A stretch of 64,000 nucleotides of DNA from contig JBJDYU010000014.1 in NCBI GenBank assembly GCA_051867615.1, positions 1 through 64,000 of the forward strand, written 5' to 3'. The notes below the pieces were generated by a model that searched no databases, had not been told where the DNA came from, and saw only the letters and a program-made list of their open reading frames with translations. A program made the position numbers and the translations under genes. This document shows, one piece after another, positions 63,859 through 64,000 of the stretch. Source of the DNA: RGIG5472 sp051867615. GTDB lineage: Bacteria; Bacillota; Clostridia; Oscillospirales; Oscillospiraceae. Numbering within the stretch: the first letter of the stretch is position 1; the number at the start of each line of letters is the position of its first letter.

Positions 63859-64000
63859 GTGGAAAAGACAAGATACGAGCTGAACAAGGAGCTGGCCCAG
63901 ATGCTGAAGGGCGGCGTCATCATGGACGTGACCACGCCGGAGCAGGCGAAGATCGCCGAGGCGGCGGGCGCCTGCGCGGTCATGGCGCTGGAGCGCATTC
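63859..64000 (+). CDS. pdxS: Pyridoxal 5'-phosphate synthase lyase subunit PdxS, 5' part
   Basis: The first 47 codons of a gene cut by the window end, starting with GTG 63859 after GAGGAGG. ELNKELAQMLKGGVIMDV, TTPEQAKIAEAAGACAVMALER (two parts) are the conserved N-terminus of PdxS (Pdx1/SnzP), which with the glutaminase PdxT makes PLP from ribose 5-phosphate, glyceraldehyde 3-phosphate and glutamine. pdxT would be expected just beyond the window. Confidence 0.95.
   Translation, partial: MEKTRYELNKELAQMLKGGVIMDVTTPEQAKIAEAAGACAVMALERI

Overview
The window reads as chromosome of a GC-rich, endospore-forming member of the Clostridia, most likely Oscillospirales (Flavonifractor/Oscillibacter-like). 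The evidence is a spore programme (SpoIVB, Spo0A with its boxes, a CwlJ/GerQ-type pair, a GerMN lipoprotein), a MurE with the DNPR motif typical of meso-diaminopimelate ligases, a T-box before thrS, AGGAGG ribosome-binding sites and many sigma-A promoters with exact 17-nt spacers. The family assignment is inference; no rRNA, tRNA, phage, IS or CRISPR locus was seen.

Layout. 1-9.1 kb: a division and cell-wall (dcw) cluster, PBP-murE-mraY-ftsW-murG-murA-ftsQ-ftsZ, without murD and murF. 9.3-12.7 kb: spoIVB, a small Cys-rich protein, spo0A, ridA and a TSCPD protein. 12.7-15.2 kb (minus): gerQ-like, cwlJ and a D,D-carboxypeptidase. 15.3-18.7 kb: a tightly overlapping comEA-response regulator-histidine kinase-GerMN operon. 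18.7-28.1 kb: DUF1294, psuK-psuG, asnS, an XpaC-like protein, MscS, a FAD enzyme and an HtrA protease. 28.5-31.6 kb: a secreted M64 metallopeptidase with S-layer domains. 31.8-38.7 kb: TIGR04076, ychF, a papain-fold-like protein, a LysR/ornithine-cyclodeaminase divergon with a tautomerase and a phosphatase-nitroreductase fusion, then an AT-rich XRE/membrane-protein pair. 38.7-46.5 kb: T-box-thrS, small regulators, a TAXI-type TRAP transporter and an amidase. 46.6-52.6 kb: rny, ymdB, ybaK-like, traX, an SbcD-like nuclease and yitT. 52.6-57.1 kb: an xpaC-telA-TPM operon (minus), an ECF S-component and TIGR01440. 57.2-64 kb: larE, tcdA, azlCD, a Gfo/Idh oxidoreductase, an Rrf2 regulator divergent from cysK, and the start of pdxS.

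How the genes work together. The left third couples peptidoglycan precursor synthesis and septation to the decision to sporulate and to spore-cortex breakdown. The middle and right are mostly housekeeping units separated by strong hairpin terminators.

The observations I rate most worth following are: (1) two inverted copies of a hairpin-rich intergenic element at 28082-28292 and 60128-60285, each starting on the stop codon of the upstream gene; (2) a 14-residue reading frame ending CRRCC between a consensus promoter and cysK, resembling a cysteine attenuation leader; (3) an M64 peptidase whose second M64-like domain has lost its zinc site; (4) the missing murD/murF with a hairpin-rich scar between murE and mraY; (5) a phosphatase-nitroreductase fusion; and (6) a comEA-two-component-GerMN operon. 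No single spectacular new system such as a defence island is evident.
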